The notes under the pieces were generated by a model. It was not told where the DNA came from. It made no database searches and saw nothing but the letters and a program-made list of their open reading frames with translations. 64,000 nt of DNA from Liolophura sinensis (taxonomy: Eukaryota; Mollusca; Polyplacophora; Chitonida; Chitonidae), in NCBI RefSeq assembly GCF_032854445.1, contig NC_088301.1:15932281-15996280 (forward strand), in the 5' to 3' direction. The position numbers and the translations under genes are program-made. This document shows positions 1 to 10,869 of this stretch, in pieces; the first letter of the stretch is position 1, and every line of letters starts with the position of its first letter.

Positions 1-33
1 TAACCAATTTTTTGTCGTGTTTTCTTTTACCAG

Positions 34-3000
34 GGTGATGACAAAGTTGTGGAATGTGTTAGCTTTAGGAACGATATTAACGTGTACACGTCCTACAATA
101 CGATAGATCCCCGATTGGACAACGTCAGGAATGAAAGCGTAAGTTTCAATCAACACATAAATAACATCGCATAATAATATTGCTGTACACGAAAATCTAT
201 TGTGTATCGTCACTCATACTCTCCGGGTAACTACAGACCACCGTAAAATGTGATGTTTTAAAACTATTTGTGTTAGAATAATGAAAAAAAAAAGAAACAC
301 ACAAACTATTTTCATGAGAAAATCTGAAATATAATTCGATTTAGTGTATTCTTTGCCTTTAAGGAAAGAGAAACTGATGATTTTTTTAAAATTCTTTTTT
401 AGTGTTTTCATTTTTTGTTTTAGGTATAAGGCATAAATTTAGAAATAAAGATGTTTTCGTATTTTGTAACATTTTCATTTTCTGGCAAGCATAACTTTTT
501 CAAGATATCAGGTTGAAAAAAGTGAGAAAGATTCCCATTGGAGGGGAGGTAACTTTTTCTCTTACGCTATATGAGTTGTTGCTAGAGCTATCTCTCATAC
601 AAGTGGGACGACACATGTACGTGACGCTAATATATATTTTTCTTTGTGTGCAGCCTCATCCAGATGACGGTGTTCATCAGGGCAACTCATCCCTAGTGGA
701 CGGGATTATGAAATGCAGTTTTGTAGTTGTCACCCAAGATTTCTCCTACTTTAATTTAGACGAGCCGTTTTATTTACTTTTCGCCAGTGGAAACACAGCA
801 ACTTTTAGTAAGTACATGTCATATACACATATTAGTCTCCTAAAACCTCGCATATCTCACGTTATCTCACGTACAGCTGGCAGTCTACTAAGCTTAGCGC
901 ACACGGACAACATTTGCTATCGAAAATTGGATTTTCAGATCCCGGTGTCAAATGATCAGGAATATCGGTTACCCGCTCAAAGAAACATTTGTGGCAAGGA
1001 TTTTTTTTCTAGATCAAGAAATCTCGTTTTCAACAACAGATGTTGTCCGTGTACGATGGGCTTTATAAACGAACCAAATACACCAACGTCACTAGGTCTT
1101 GGAAACTGACACACTCGTCAATTCTGACTGGTGCATACATTTCAGCATGTGAGCCTAATTATACTCTGAACATCAGAAGTTTGAGCTCAAGCGATGCCAC
1201 ATCTGGCTAGTCATATAAAGCTCATTGAGTCCAGCTCATTCTGGTTTCCTCTCCGGCCGTACCCTGGAAGATTTTCCAGCAACCTGTGGATGCTCGTGGG
1301 TTTCCTCAGCCCAGCCGGTTTCCGCCTACGATAATGCTCGCCACCGTCGATTAAATGAAAAATTCTTGAATACTGCGTAAAACACATAAATAATAGAAAT
1401 AAATTGTTGTTGCTGAATTCAAACCTGTTTCGCTTTTCTGTAATGTTCGCTTAGGCCAAGGAACGCGAGATAACACGGAGTTTTGTGTGATTAACGTCAT
1501 ACACGCTTTTTCACAGTGCGCATGCTCCGTATTAGTTTATGTATAATTTAGTTAGTAGGCCACCTATCTTCAAAAATCTTTGTCTTTCGGTGCTTTTTGT
1601 CCTGCATTCACGAAGTGTCATGACAGTATTTCATGTGGAAAGAACATTGGTTGTCTCTCGACCCATTCCACAGCTACATGATTTATGACGTTATATATAA
1701 GGCCTATCTAGAACTTTCTTTTCTCTGATTAAGCTGTCATAACAGCGTTCATCATGTATAAGTATATGATACCATGTCAAGAGCGTAAGACAACAGTAAC
1801 CTATGCTTTACGAAAACGAAGGAGTTGTTTAAGCAGATTCATGTAATGTTAATGCAGCTATCACTAGATCAATTGCAGACATGTATGACTAAATTTATTT
1901 ATGTTTTATTTGATTGGTATTTTACGAGATACTCAAGAGTTCTGTGATTACAAGACTAGTTATTAGTATTGCGTGAGTGAACCGCCTTTTACCTGTGAAC
2001 TGCTTTGTAGGAAATATTTAGCCGTTGCCTTTATCATTTCTGTTAACATTATTTTCATTCTATATTACACAGAGAATAACAAAATAGTACACAAGATCGA
2101 AAAAGGCAAATTTCCGGTCGTTTCAAAAGACAAGATTGACTTTGTTGGAGCATACAGAAAGCCGTTACCCGGCTCTGGTTCATCTTTGGTAATGGCTGGT
2201 AAGTATTCTTGTTATTTCTATTAAACAATACTCTTCTTAAATTCTTCGGCACATAACCGTTGTTCATCACCTCATATATTTGTCGATTCTATTATAATTG
2301 CGAAAAAAAAACAGTGTATGTAAAATCATGACTGGGGCCTCAGTGGCTCAGTCGGTTAGCGCGCTAGCGCGGCTTAATGACCCAGAAGCCTCTCACCAAT
2401 GCGGACGCTGTGAGTTCAAGTCCAGTTGGTGTTGTTTTCCTCTCCAGTCGTACGTGGGAAGGTCTGACCGCAACCTGAGGATGGTCGTGGGTTTCTCCCG
2501 GGCTCCGCCCAGTTTCCTCCCACCCTAATGCTGGCCGTCGTCATATAAATGAAATATTCTTGAATAGCTCGTAAAACAACAATCAAATAAATAAAGTAAA
2601 ATCATGATAAATCAACCAGCATCGTGACGTATCAGGTGATCTTAAAGATATGTAGATCACCGAAAAATTGTGCGATTAGTTGTCCTCACGCATGCAAGAA
2701 TTATTTAATTGGATAAAACTATATACATATACTTGGAATTTGTTGACTCAGAGACCGTCTCATTCATTGATTCGTTGACTCAGAGACCGTCTCATTCATT
2801 GATTCGTTGACTCAGAGACCGTCTCATTCATTGATTATGCCTTTTTGCTGGTATTATACACGATTTGTACTTCAATATACATGTAGGTTTAATCCATGGC
2901 AATTGTAGGTATAGCCATAGTTACATTGTGCCTCTACGTGTTTCACCAGTTGAGTTAACTTTATTTATACGCACAAATATTTGTGTGTTTCAGAATTTAT

Positions 3001-3055
3001 CGGGATCGTCATCTGTGGGTTGCTTTCTTTAACGTTGGTTTTCCCTTCGGCGTAA
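34..3055 (+). CDS. DOMON-domain protein, FRRS1-like, 3' part (four exons; 5' end outside window)
   Basis: Four exons can be joined by GT/AG sites with matching phases: 34-138, 654-807, 2073-2198 and 2994-3055, with a TAA stop at 3053-3055. The first three encode the core and end of a DOMON domain as found in ferric-chelate reductase 1. Visible family landmarks are GDDKVVEC, SYN, the GIMKCSF strand and the EPFYLLFASG strand. DOMON domains bind haem or sugars, usually outside the cell. After the domain comes a Ser/Gly linker (PLPGSGSSLVMA), and the last exon adds about 18 mostly hydrophobic residues (FIGIVICGLLSLTLVFPSA) before the stop. FRRS1 would instead continue into cytochrome b561 helices. 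I infer a GPI-anchor signal or a single C-terminal membrane segment. The start, any signal peptide and any reeler domain lie upstream of base 1. Introns hold SINE copies and a 32-bp triplication. Exons 1-3 are well supported; exon 4 rests on splice sites, phase and hydrophobicity. Confidence 0.62.
1222..1402 (+). mobile_element. SINE family 1, 5'-truncated old copy
   Basis: Body and tail of the window's main SINE, from the B-box region (gagtccagctcattctgg) to the tail cgtaaaacacataaataat. It is heavily diverged and lacks the tRNA-like head. It lies in intron 2 of the DOMON gene. Confidence 0.75.
2320..2607 (+). mobile_element. SINE family 1, full length, with 12-bp target duplication
   Basis: A complete copy (2334-2595). 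The tRNA-like head has an A-box region (tggctcagtcggttagcgc) and a B-box region (gagttcaagtcca). A conserved body follows, then the tail tcaaataaataaa. Identical direct repeats GTAAAATCATGA flank it at 2320-2331 and 2596-2607, as expected for LINE-driven insertion. It lies in intron 3 of the DOMON gene in sense orientation. Confidence 0.92.
2741..2836. repeat. 32-bp tandem repeat, three copies
   Basis: Three near-identical 32-bp units (cgttgactcagagaccgtct followed by cattcattgatt) start at 2741, 2773 and 2805. The only difference is the first base of unit one. Intronic, with no known function. Confidence 0.95.
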
Positions 3056-3528
3056 AGGTTTTAAGTTTCCTTTAACCAGCTAGTCTAGCTAAAGAAGAGG
3101 CATGCATGCTGGTTGGAAAAGACCAGGCAGGATAACAGCAGGGACTGACCATGGAGACGGTTGTTGAGAAAGTAGGGACGGTTGTGTGCTATAAACTGAA
3201 TCGGACATTTTATCAGACAGTACTTCTTAAAAAAGTCATTATTTGTACATTGATACACCACAACACATCTTTCTCATGTGTACAAACAAAGTTTTTTTAC
3301 TTGTTTTGCATTTTTGAATCTGTGCAGTAAATCACGTTGATGTGCGGTTATGACACCACAGGTTTAACTCCTCTGTTGTCTCATATTTTTACAAGGAATA
3401 ACCAATTCGTCTATCAGAGTTGCTTCATTTACACAAGATATGTCTATTACACGGTGACACATACTTTTAATCAGCTCATCCTTTACGGCATAATATCTTA
3501 CACCGAAATAATCACTCTTATATACGTT
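3056..3528. other. Downstream flank of the DOMON gene, no further gene seen
   Basis: This stretch should contain the 3' UTR of the DOMON gene, but no clear AATAAA signal was found close to the stop. A 71-codon open frame at 3337-3552 runs into a SINE and is not supported. Confidence 0.4.
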
Positions 3529-3744
3529 CTATCACCAATGCGTTCAATGTGAGTTCAAATCTAGCTCATACTGGCTTATTCTAGGGCTGTTCGTGGGAAT
3601 GTCTGACAGCAACCCGCGGATGGTCGTGGGTTTCCTCTGGGCATTGCCCGTTTTTCTCCAAACATAATGCTGGTCGCCGTCGTATAAGTGAAATATTCTT
3701 GAGTACGGCGTAAAACTCCAATCAAATAAATAAATAAAAAATCA
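3529..3744 (+). mobile_element. SINE family 1, 5'-truncated
   Basis: Starts at the tcaccaatgcg motif just before the B-box and runs through body and tail (cgtaaaactccaatcaaataaataaataa). The first part of the tRNA-like head is missing. Confidence 0.85.
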
Positions 3745-4336
3745 AATCTGACGGATACATGTATAGCTGAGGATGAAACATTTGCACCATTATTCTTCTT
3801 TTTTTTACATATTATAAATTACTGTTATTTTGCCAACTCGCGTAATCACCCACCAAGGGTTTAAGGATTTACTTGCATTAAGTGTGTAAGATCAACATCA
3901 GCAGATATCCATTGATCTTGTACACAATACCTATATATGGTAGTGCTGATCAGTTGGCGATTTGCCAGCCCAGGTCACGTGACCAAGAGTCAGTGACGTT
4001 TTATATCCAGTGTAAAGAAATACATTTTTACGTTTCATTCACCTGTGTTGTTTTACGCTGTTCCGTGGCTGAAGCCTATACGCATGCTCCTCACTTTGGG
4101 AATACTCCTCATTTTGGGAATACTCAAGTCATTGTGCATCGTGTATGCACATTTATATATGCTGTTCCATATTTGTATACATATATGTATTTATGCACAC
4201 AGGTGCAGTGTACAACAGCCATAATATGCATATTTTACTATAATTGTTTTCTTCATTTCTATAATGTTTTCATTAAAATATATGTACATTTGAAGGACTT
4301 CGAGTAGATTTTATTTAATGGTTAATTTGGAATTGC
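3745..4336. other. AT-rich stretch with no supported gene
   Basis: A 141-codon open frame on the + strand (3882-4307) has no recognisable domain or splice context and includes a local 16-bp duplication (tcctcactttgggaat / tcctcattttgggaat). I do not call it a gene. Confidence 0.4.
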
Positions 4337-5223
4337 AGATATATTTTATTTATTGATTTATGTCATGGGTGTTTTACGGCGTACTCTACAATATTTCACT
4401 TATAAGATGGCGGTCAGCATTATGGTGGGAGGAAACCGGGGAGAGCCCGGGGGAAACCCACGACAATCCACAGGTTAAGTGTTGTCCGACCTTTCCACGT
4501 ACGGCCGAACTGGAAGGCAGCATGAGCTGGACTTGAACTCACACGACTCCATTGGTGAAAGGTTCCTGAATCACTGCGCTGCCCTGACACGCTATTCACT
4601 TTGGCCACGGAGGCCTGGTGAAAGGCTCCTGAATCATTGCGCTGAAAGGTTCCTGAATCACTGCGCTGCCCTGACACGCTATCCACTTTGGCCACGGAGG
4701 CCTGGTGAAAGGCTCCTGAATCATTGCGCTGCCCTGACACGCTATCCACTTTGGCCACGGAGGCCTGGTGAAAGGCTCCTGAATCATTGCGCTGCCCTGA
4801 CACGCTATTCACTTTGGCCACGGAGGCCTGGTGAAAGGCTCCTGAATCATTGCCCTGCCCTGACACGCTATCCACTTTGGCCACGGAGGCCTGGTGAAAG
4901 GTTCCTGAATCACTGCCCTGCCCTGACACGCTATCCACTTTGGCCACGGAGGCCTGGTGAAAGGCTCCTGAATCATTGCCCTGCCCTGACACGCTATCCA
5001 CTTTGGCCACGGAGGCCTGGTGAAAGGTTCCTGAATCACTGCCCTGCCCTGACACGCTATCCACTTTGGCCACGGAGGCCTGGTGAAAGGTTCCTGAATC
5101 ACTGCCCTGCCCTGACACGCTATCCACTTTGGCCACGGAGGCCTGGTGAAAGGTTCCTGAATCACTGCCCTGCCCTGACACGCTATCCACTTTGGCCACG
5201 GAGGCCTCGAATTATAGATATAT
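4337..5223 (-). mobile_element. SINE family 1 with tandemly expanded tRNA-like head
   Basis: Reverse orientation. The A/T tail and body occupy about 4345-4553 and contain the conserved block tttcacttataagatggcgg. The head, expected to be about 65 bp, is instead expanded across 4554-5207. A possible 8-bp target duplication, AGATATAT, lies at 4337-4344 and 5216-5223. Long open frames on both strands here arise because the repeat period is 63 bp, a multiple of three. Confidence 0.85.
4554..5207 (-). repeat. 63-bp tandem array derived from a SINE head
   Basis: One full unit lies at 4554-4616, then an irregular 27-bp plus 60-bp pair, then eight exact-length units from 4704 to 5207 (8 x 63 = 504). 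Each unit carries, in reverse, the start of the SINE (aggcctccgtggcc) up to the ctttcacc motif. That includes the A-box region and excludes the B-box. Units differ at a few alternating positions (gttcc/gctcc, cactgc/cattgc), which suggests spread by unequal exchange of multi-unit blocks. Confidence 0.95.
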
Positions 5224-5742
5224 GAATTTTATTTTAAAACACAACGGTTAGAAGTTGCGCATTTATTTTCTAGTAAGTCAGTCATGAGCAATGAGATACG
5301 GATTGGATAGAATGTGAGACTGTGTCGTGTGTGGAATGAATATATACTCGTATGATATATTTTCCCATAAATGCTACCGTTCATGTTCAGTGGGGCAAGA
5401 TACTACCATGTGCAGGATCTATCAAATGATAGGAGACAACACGGAGTTTGAGACCGCTGTGTAAAACGGGCCCCTGGATGAAAGAGATTGTAACAGCTTG
5501 TGTGAGAAGTCCCGGTCCGTGACCTGGTTATCCCCAGCATAACGCCTTGCTAAGAAACGGGTGAAAACTATGTACATGAAAGGCACTGAAATATTTGCCG
5601 ACTTAGAGGACCAATGGCGCATTTCACAAGCTATTTCGGGCATTATCTAAAAATTCATTTCTCTACTGAGGTGTACTAAACCTGAACTGTGCGCCACGAT
5701 AAAGACACCAGGAAAGACACTTTCAAGTGAGAGAGTGAGTGC
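5224..5742. other. No recognisable feature
   Basis: Only short unsupported open frames are present, for example 73 codons on the minus strand at 5422-5643. Confidence 0.4.
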
Positions 5743-6040
5743 TTGGGTTAAAGTCGTACGTAACAATTCTTCAGTCATATGACGAGGAAGAAGTCTTTAC
5801 AGTGCGTGTAATGCGCCTCCTTGTTGCAGGACGGATTTCTACGGCTCTTTTATCTAGTGCTTCTTCATTGAGACGATTTACCGAAGGCAAGTAAGTCGCC
5901 CCGCCCGAGCTATAATACTGATACGAGTCAACCAGTCTTTGTACTATCCCCTTCATACTGAACGCCAAGCGAGGAAGTTACAAGGTCTTAGGTGTGATCC
6001 GACCCAGGATTGACCCTCGATCTACTACCTCCCGACGCGG
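5743..6040 (+). repeat. Interspersed repeat family 2
   Basis: Shares blocks with copies at 23.1 kb and 61.95 kb: gtcgtacgtaacaattcttc, cagtcatatgacga, ttgttgcaggacgg and gacgatttaccgaaggcaag. A later block is ccaagcgaggaagtt. Related copies carry a GGTTTGATCCC B-box-like motif near the far end. It may be a second short retroposon, but the class is unproven. Confidence 0.7.
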
Positions 6041-6068
6041 TCCCTCTTTCATCAACTGTGCAGCCAGT

Positions 6069-6190
6069 TCGGGGGGGGGGGGGGGGGGGGGGGGTCTCCG
6101 TGTCTGAGGTGCTTAGGGTGTCAGCGCAACCCAATGATCAAGGAGCCTCTCACCGATGCCATTGCTGAGAGTTCAGGTCCATTTTCCTTC
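6069..6190 (+). repeat. Poly-G run joined to a SINE family 1 head fragment
   Basis: About 24 uninterrupted G (ending near 6093) abut a diverged SINE head (gtctccgtgtctgaggtgct through tctcaccgatgc to gagttcaggtcc). The SINE body is absent. The G-run may be slippage of the G's that start intact SINE copies. Confidence 0.65.
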
Positions 6191-7299
6191 ATTTACTTTT
6201 TTCGTTTTACTTCCTAGCTGTAATATAGACTACCAATATATCCATGTGTGGAGCTTATGTTGTTACATGTCACTAACTAAAGGTAATTTTGGTAGCGAGT
6301 ATGACAGATTTTGCTGAGAGCGGAATATAGGCAACTCGCTAAAAGAAATAGACTATAATATTCAGTGTGTGACTAAATTCAGCGGATTTGAAATCGGCGA
6401 TAATTTGACATGATTAACTTCTATGAAGAAGTAGAACAAACTGTTGGATGACTTGGTTAGAATGAGACGGATTAATATTAAAAACAGCGTCTCTGAAATG
6501 CCGTTTCTATGAAGACCATCCCACTAGCCTTCATACCTAAACTGTAGCTGGCTGTTTTGAAACCTGTCTGAGAATTGCATCAAACCGCTCGTTCTGGGCT
6601 ACCGTAAAGTGGGTTTTCCAATCCCCAACGACACCTGCAAAACAGGATCATCACATGACAAATAAATGAGCTAACAAGGGTTTGTAAGCTCAACGTTTAA
6701 ATGAAACTTAATGCTCTGTTGTTTTACATCGAAGAGCTTTGCCATGTAAGTGATGTTACCTTTTAAGTAAGTTATTTTTTAATCAGGTAATTTCTGAATA
6801 TCGTTACCTTTGCGGACGACATTAGGGTTGTTGTTTCTCCACCATCCATTCTCTGCTTCAGTATGGCAATGTTTCTTGAAGGCTTTCAAAGTCTCGAAGT
6901 TGCACTTTTCTGCCAACTTTCTGTAGAGCCCCCATCATGCCTCATTCCCAGAAACGAGGCCAGTCTCTCTGCTTCCTCGATGAAGTTCTGTTTTATGAAA
7001 CATGGAATAGTCACATGTTATTAAAAAAATATATCACGTAGACAAAAAAGTGACGTTTTTATTTATTTTAATCTTTCATGTTATTTTATTGACGTGTACA
7101 GTGTACCCTAGAAAAACATATTCACATATACAGGTTTTCCGAAGGCATATAAAAGGTAACATATTCATCCTAAATACAAAAAACAATTTATTCAGCAACA
7201 AAGCTGAATAAAAATACCGATTGCATTTATAAGCTCTTTTCTGTACGTCTGGGCGCTATGACTTGTGCAACTGCATTTTAAATACGATTTAATATAATT

Positions 7300-7470
7300 A
7301 CAAAATGGGAATGTCTGTTGGCAACCTGCCCGGTTTCCTCCAAAGTTAATCCTGGCCACAATCGTATAAGCGAGATATTTGTATGCCTGGGGTTTAACGT
7401 CGTACTTAACAATTTTTTCAGTCATACTGAAATATTCGTGAGTATAACGTAAAACACTAAATCAGTAAAT
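7300..7470 (+). mobile_element. SINE family 1 fragment interrupted by a piece of repeat family 2
   Basis: The SINE body (ggcaacctgcccggtttcct ... atcgtataagcgagatattt) breaks at about 7380. A segment of about 45 bp follows (ggtttaacgtcgtacttaac ... cagtcat) that matches the start of repeat family 2. The SINE then resumes with ctgaaatattcgtgagtataacg and its tail. It lies in intron 3 of sulfotransferase copy A. Confidence 0.7.
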
Positions 7471-8027
7471 AGATAAATACATAAAGAAAGAAATAAAAAA
7501 AATTTACATTTGCTGTCCATATATGCTTGAGTTGTTGTGCTGTGTACCACTCCCCCGTGTTTAGCTAGAAAGAACTAAGGCTGGCACCTTGCATTGAATC
7601 TAAGATAACTATTTCGACAATGGTTAATTTAGTGTAATTATACACTATAAGAAATAAATTTCTAACTTAAGTAGCATTGTTATGAAATGGCAGTCAACTT
7701 TATTGGAGTCGAGAACAGCTGGGCCTAAACCACCGCCCTTCATTCCACACCTGAATGATTCAAAGCAGCAGTCAAACCACCGGGAGCAGGATTCGAATCT
7801 GCGACTTCACAGTTAAAGGGGTGTGACGACAGCAGGGCCAACTATGGTCCCTGTTTTGACTCATAACACACAGGTGCTTACCAGCTTCAGGTTCTCGTAG
7901 TGGAGGACATGGACATTTCAGTTTGGCTGCAGCTCGAGCTGCTCCTCCAAGTGTCTGACGTAATCAAACCAAGAGCCGTAGTCAAGGAGGTAGTATTTGA
8001 ACAAACTACACATTACTCAATTTTTTA

Positions 8028-8150
8028 CTGATTTATTTATTTATATGATTGAATTTTTTACGAAAGGTACTCAACAATATTTCACTTGTACGAGGACAGC
8101 CAGCATTATGGTGGAAGGAAACAGGACAGAGCCCGGGGAAACCCACGACC
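8028..8150 (-). mobile_element. SINE family 1, tail and body only
   Basis: Reverse orientation: tail (atttatttatatgattgaat), then tatttcacttgtacgagg and the cagagcccggggaaacccac block. It ends abruptly at gaccatgca, with no tRNA-like head. It lies in an intron region of copy A. Confidence 0.8.
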
Positions 8151-8334
8151 ATGCATTTATATATTTGTAAATTATTACATACTTTGGGGTTTTGCCATTT
8201 CATAACAGAATTTTACTGTATTAGTTTTTTGTATTAATTATCGTACATGTAAATATTTATTCGTTAGTAATAATACCATGAAGGTTTCTCGTAGAAAATG
8301 GTGTGAACTGTACGCATATACCTCCAACACCTTA

Positions 8335-9240
8335 GTCAAGTGAAATCATCAAAACGCAGGCGTTTTACCAATATCACAACGACGTAAATTATACTTGCAT
8401 GCATATTTGGTACCCAAGGCAATGCCTTGTATTCTTATGGAATCATCAAAACACGCGTTTTTTGTCAATATCACCGCGAAGTGAATTTTAGGCGCTTACA
8501 TGCTTGGTTCTCAAGGCAGCACCCTATCTAGCGAAATTTTTAAAACGCACGTGTTTTGCCAATGTCACAAGGACGTAAATTTTACCATGCTTGTACCTCA
8601 AGGCAATACACTACAGCCCTATGGAGTCATCAAAACGCTTGCGTTTTGTCAATACGACCACGACGTGAATTTTATTTATTTGATTGATGTTTTACGCCGT
8701 ACTCAAGAATATTTCACTTATACGATGGCGGCCAGCATTATGGTGGGAAGAAACCGGGCGCAGCCCGGGGGAAACCCATGACCATCCGCAGATTGCGGAA
8801 AGACCTTGCCACGTACGGCCGGAGAGGAAGCCAGCATGAGCTGGTCACGGCGATCATTGGTCAGAGGCCCCTAGGTCATTACGCTGCGCTAGCGCCCTAA
8901 CCAACTTAGTCAAGGAGGCCCCAACGTAAATTTGAGGCGGATACATGTATATGCTTGGTTCTCAGGGCAGCACTGTCGTCAAGCAAAACACATACATTTT
9001 ACCAATATCACAAGGCTGTAAGTTTAAGGAGCATCCATGCTTGTTTCTTAGGTCAAATCCCTAACCATATGGAATCTTCAAAACGCGGGCGGTTTAATAA
9101 CACAACGAAGTAAATTTTAGGCGCATGCATGCTTGCTCCCCAGTTAAGACCGAACCCAATAGTCATGGAAACATGGAAGGGAAAACCGTAGTTATATGGA
9201 ATAATCAAAATTCGCACGTGTTGTTAATATCGCTACGACC
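8335..9240. repeat. Diverged 90-97-bp tandem repeat with a palindromic core
   Basis: About seven to eight decaying units each hold a near-palindrome of the form AAAACGCnnGCGTTTT. The clearest are at 8351-8366 (aaaacgcaggcgtttt), 8448, 8542, 8632 (aaaacgcttgcgtttt), 8985 and 9080. Other shared blocks are caatatcacaacgacgtaaa, gcatgcttggttctcaaggc and tatggaatcatc. Core-to-core spacing is about 90-97 bp except where a SINE interrupts (8632 to 8985). It lies in intron 2 of copy A. Confidence 0.8.
8663..8943 (-). mobile_element. SINE family 1, full length, inserted in the palindromic array
   Basis: Reverse copy at 8673-8933, with flanking duplications ACGTGAATTT (8663-8672) and ACGTAAATTT (8934-8943) that belong to the host repeat unit. 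Tail, body and tRNA-like head are all present. Confidence 0.9.
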
Positions 9241-9989
9241 CGATACTTGCACGCAAAGTTGTTCCTCATATCACAATCCTAGTCATGTCGAATGATTAGC
9301 ATGCATCAGTTGTGCAACGTGTACGCTATCCATATGGAATAACCGACAAATAATGTGCACGTCACGCACACATTAAACAGGTGAAATAAGTAACATGTAC
9401 TTCGTCACTTGGACACTATAATGGATCTATGGAATTATCAACACGTACCTAGTTAACACTGTGCATGCATGTACTATAGCCATATGAAATTTTCAACACA
9501 AAAGTGCGTGCTTTTATCATGCACTTTCAAATAATGTTTCACGCAACGTGACCGTCCAGCCAAAGCTGAAAATAATTCTGCCAGTCACCATTGTACCGGT
9601 ACAATCCTGAGAGGCCCAAGTCGTGGTGGAAATGGGACACGCAAACATCTTTAGGATTTCGCAGGAGGTAGATGATTCTAGAGTTTTTCGCGAAGATGTC
9701 CTTAGGAAGGTCAGGTAACAGCAGATGTGTGTTCAGAACGCGAGGTGAAGGCTTATCATCTAGCTCCTCCACATCTTTTAATTACAACATCATCGACTGT
9801 TTATTACTGGTCATGTTTTCAGCCAGGCCGGAAAGGAGCATATTTATAACCTCCCACACCCATGTGGTTCCTGTAGAACAAAATGATCTGAAAAACGCAT
9901 TGAAGGGTACACTAGAAGGAACTTTTGAAATCAAGATTATGGTTTCAAAGGGAATGAAGAAAATCACAACAAAATGATAAAACCTTATC

Positions 9990-10021
9990 GTTTTTAAGAC
10001 ATATTTCTATGTCTTAAAAAC
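9990..10021. repeat. Perfect 14-bp hairpin
   Basis: Arm gtttttaagacata (9990-10003), loop tttc, arm tatgtcttaaaaac (10008-10021). It lies in intron 1 of copy A; no function assigned. Confidence 0.9.
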
Positions 10022-10869
10022 CCATCTTTTTATGCATATTTTCCGTCACTAGTCGGAAATTCTCAGCAATGATGTCCTAGAGAAACTTAGTAAGAAAGCA
10101 GGACCAGCTCAGCGCCCTCATGATTCTCCTCACCCACCACGTTTTGACAGCCGTTGACTTCACGACCCCACCATGGGGTTATGAGGAAGCCCGCACTTTA
10201 AAGCCAGATTACGCCGCAAGAGGCTGAAAACCTTTTCTTGATACTTAATTATTTTGGGACGCATCCTAATCTTGCCCTCTTGCATTTAGTCATCTGCCAC
10301 TATTATCTCTTCCAATCTAATCCTACATCTATGTGTCTAGATAAAATTTTGTCTGAACGAGTTCACGCCATTAAAATGCTGAATTTAGCAGGATTACTCG
10401 CGCGTGCATGTGAACTTTACTTGTCTAAATTAGGAAGAAATTTCGAAAATTGTTTCAGGTGAACTAGTTCAACAAAAGTGTCATGGGAGATTTAGTATCG
10501 TGTTTACGTAAACAGATCAGATAAGCTCTTAATAACGATGTTAAATGTTACGTGAATCTGTTCTAACATATTTCTGACAGTAACAAAGAATCACAAAGTA
10601 ACAAATCATTCATAAAAAAATCCAAAATTCTCCTACGCCAGGCTTGTGAATGATTTGGTAGTTGCAGTTATAATATTCGTACCAGACTTTACATATCCAC
10701 AGATATAGACGTCATCGGGACTAGCTTTGAACTCCGGCATTTTGGCCATCCGGTTTTTCAGATCTTCAGGATATATTGGGAATGGTATTCCCTTGTAATC
10801 GAAAAACTTGATAGTATTGTCTGCTGGGTCTTTGCACAGCACATACTCGCCGTCTTTGACGACACTCAT

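Larger units (their letters stand above)
6525..10869 (-). pseudogene. Cytosolic sulfotransferase pseudogene (copy A)
   Basis: Five exons match the intact paralogue at 16.3-20.2 kb: 10683-10869, 9547-9870, 7882-7985, 6808-6987 and about 6525-6634. The intact family transfers sulfate from PAPS to small hydroxyl or amino compounds in the cytosol. Copy A still shows the DDVYICGYVKSG and GTTWVWE parts of the 5'-PAPS loop, the RNPKDVCVSHFHHD phosphate-binding segment and [10 protein letters not shown]. It has several independent lesions: TAA at 9782-9784 in exon 2; a GT-to-TT change at the exon 2 donor (9546-9545); loss of the AG acceptor before exon 3; TGA in exon 3 (PN*NVHV); a 1-nt deletion in exon 4 (180 versus 181 bp); and a 2-nt deletion in exon 5 that leads to an early TAG at 6537-6539. 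Introns carry SINEs and a palindromic repeat array. Recent pseudogene; transcription is untested. Confidence 0.88.

Noticed and set aside
340-360. ctttgcctttaagg similar to the end of the 34.3-kb foldback family
   Set aside because: Only about 14 bp, with no partner end nearby; likely chance.
4420-5225. Long repetitive ORFs on both strands (259, 248 and 118 codons)
   Set aside because: The DNA is a 63-bp tandem array from a SINE head. The period is divisible by three, so unrelated frames stay open; there is no start context or codon bias.
7780-7815. tRNA-like gattcgaatct motif in an intron of copy A
   Set aside because: Isolated B-box-like sequence without a cloverleaf.
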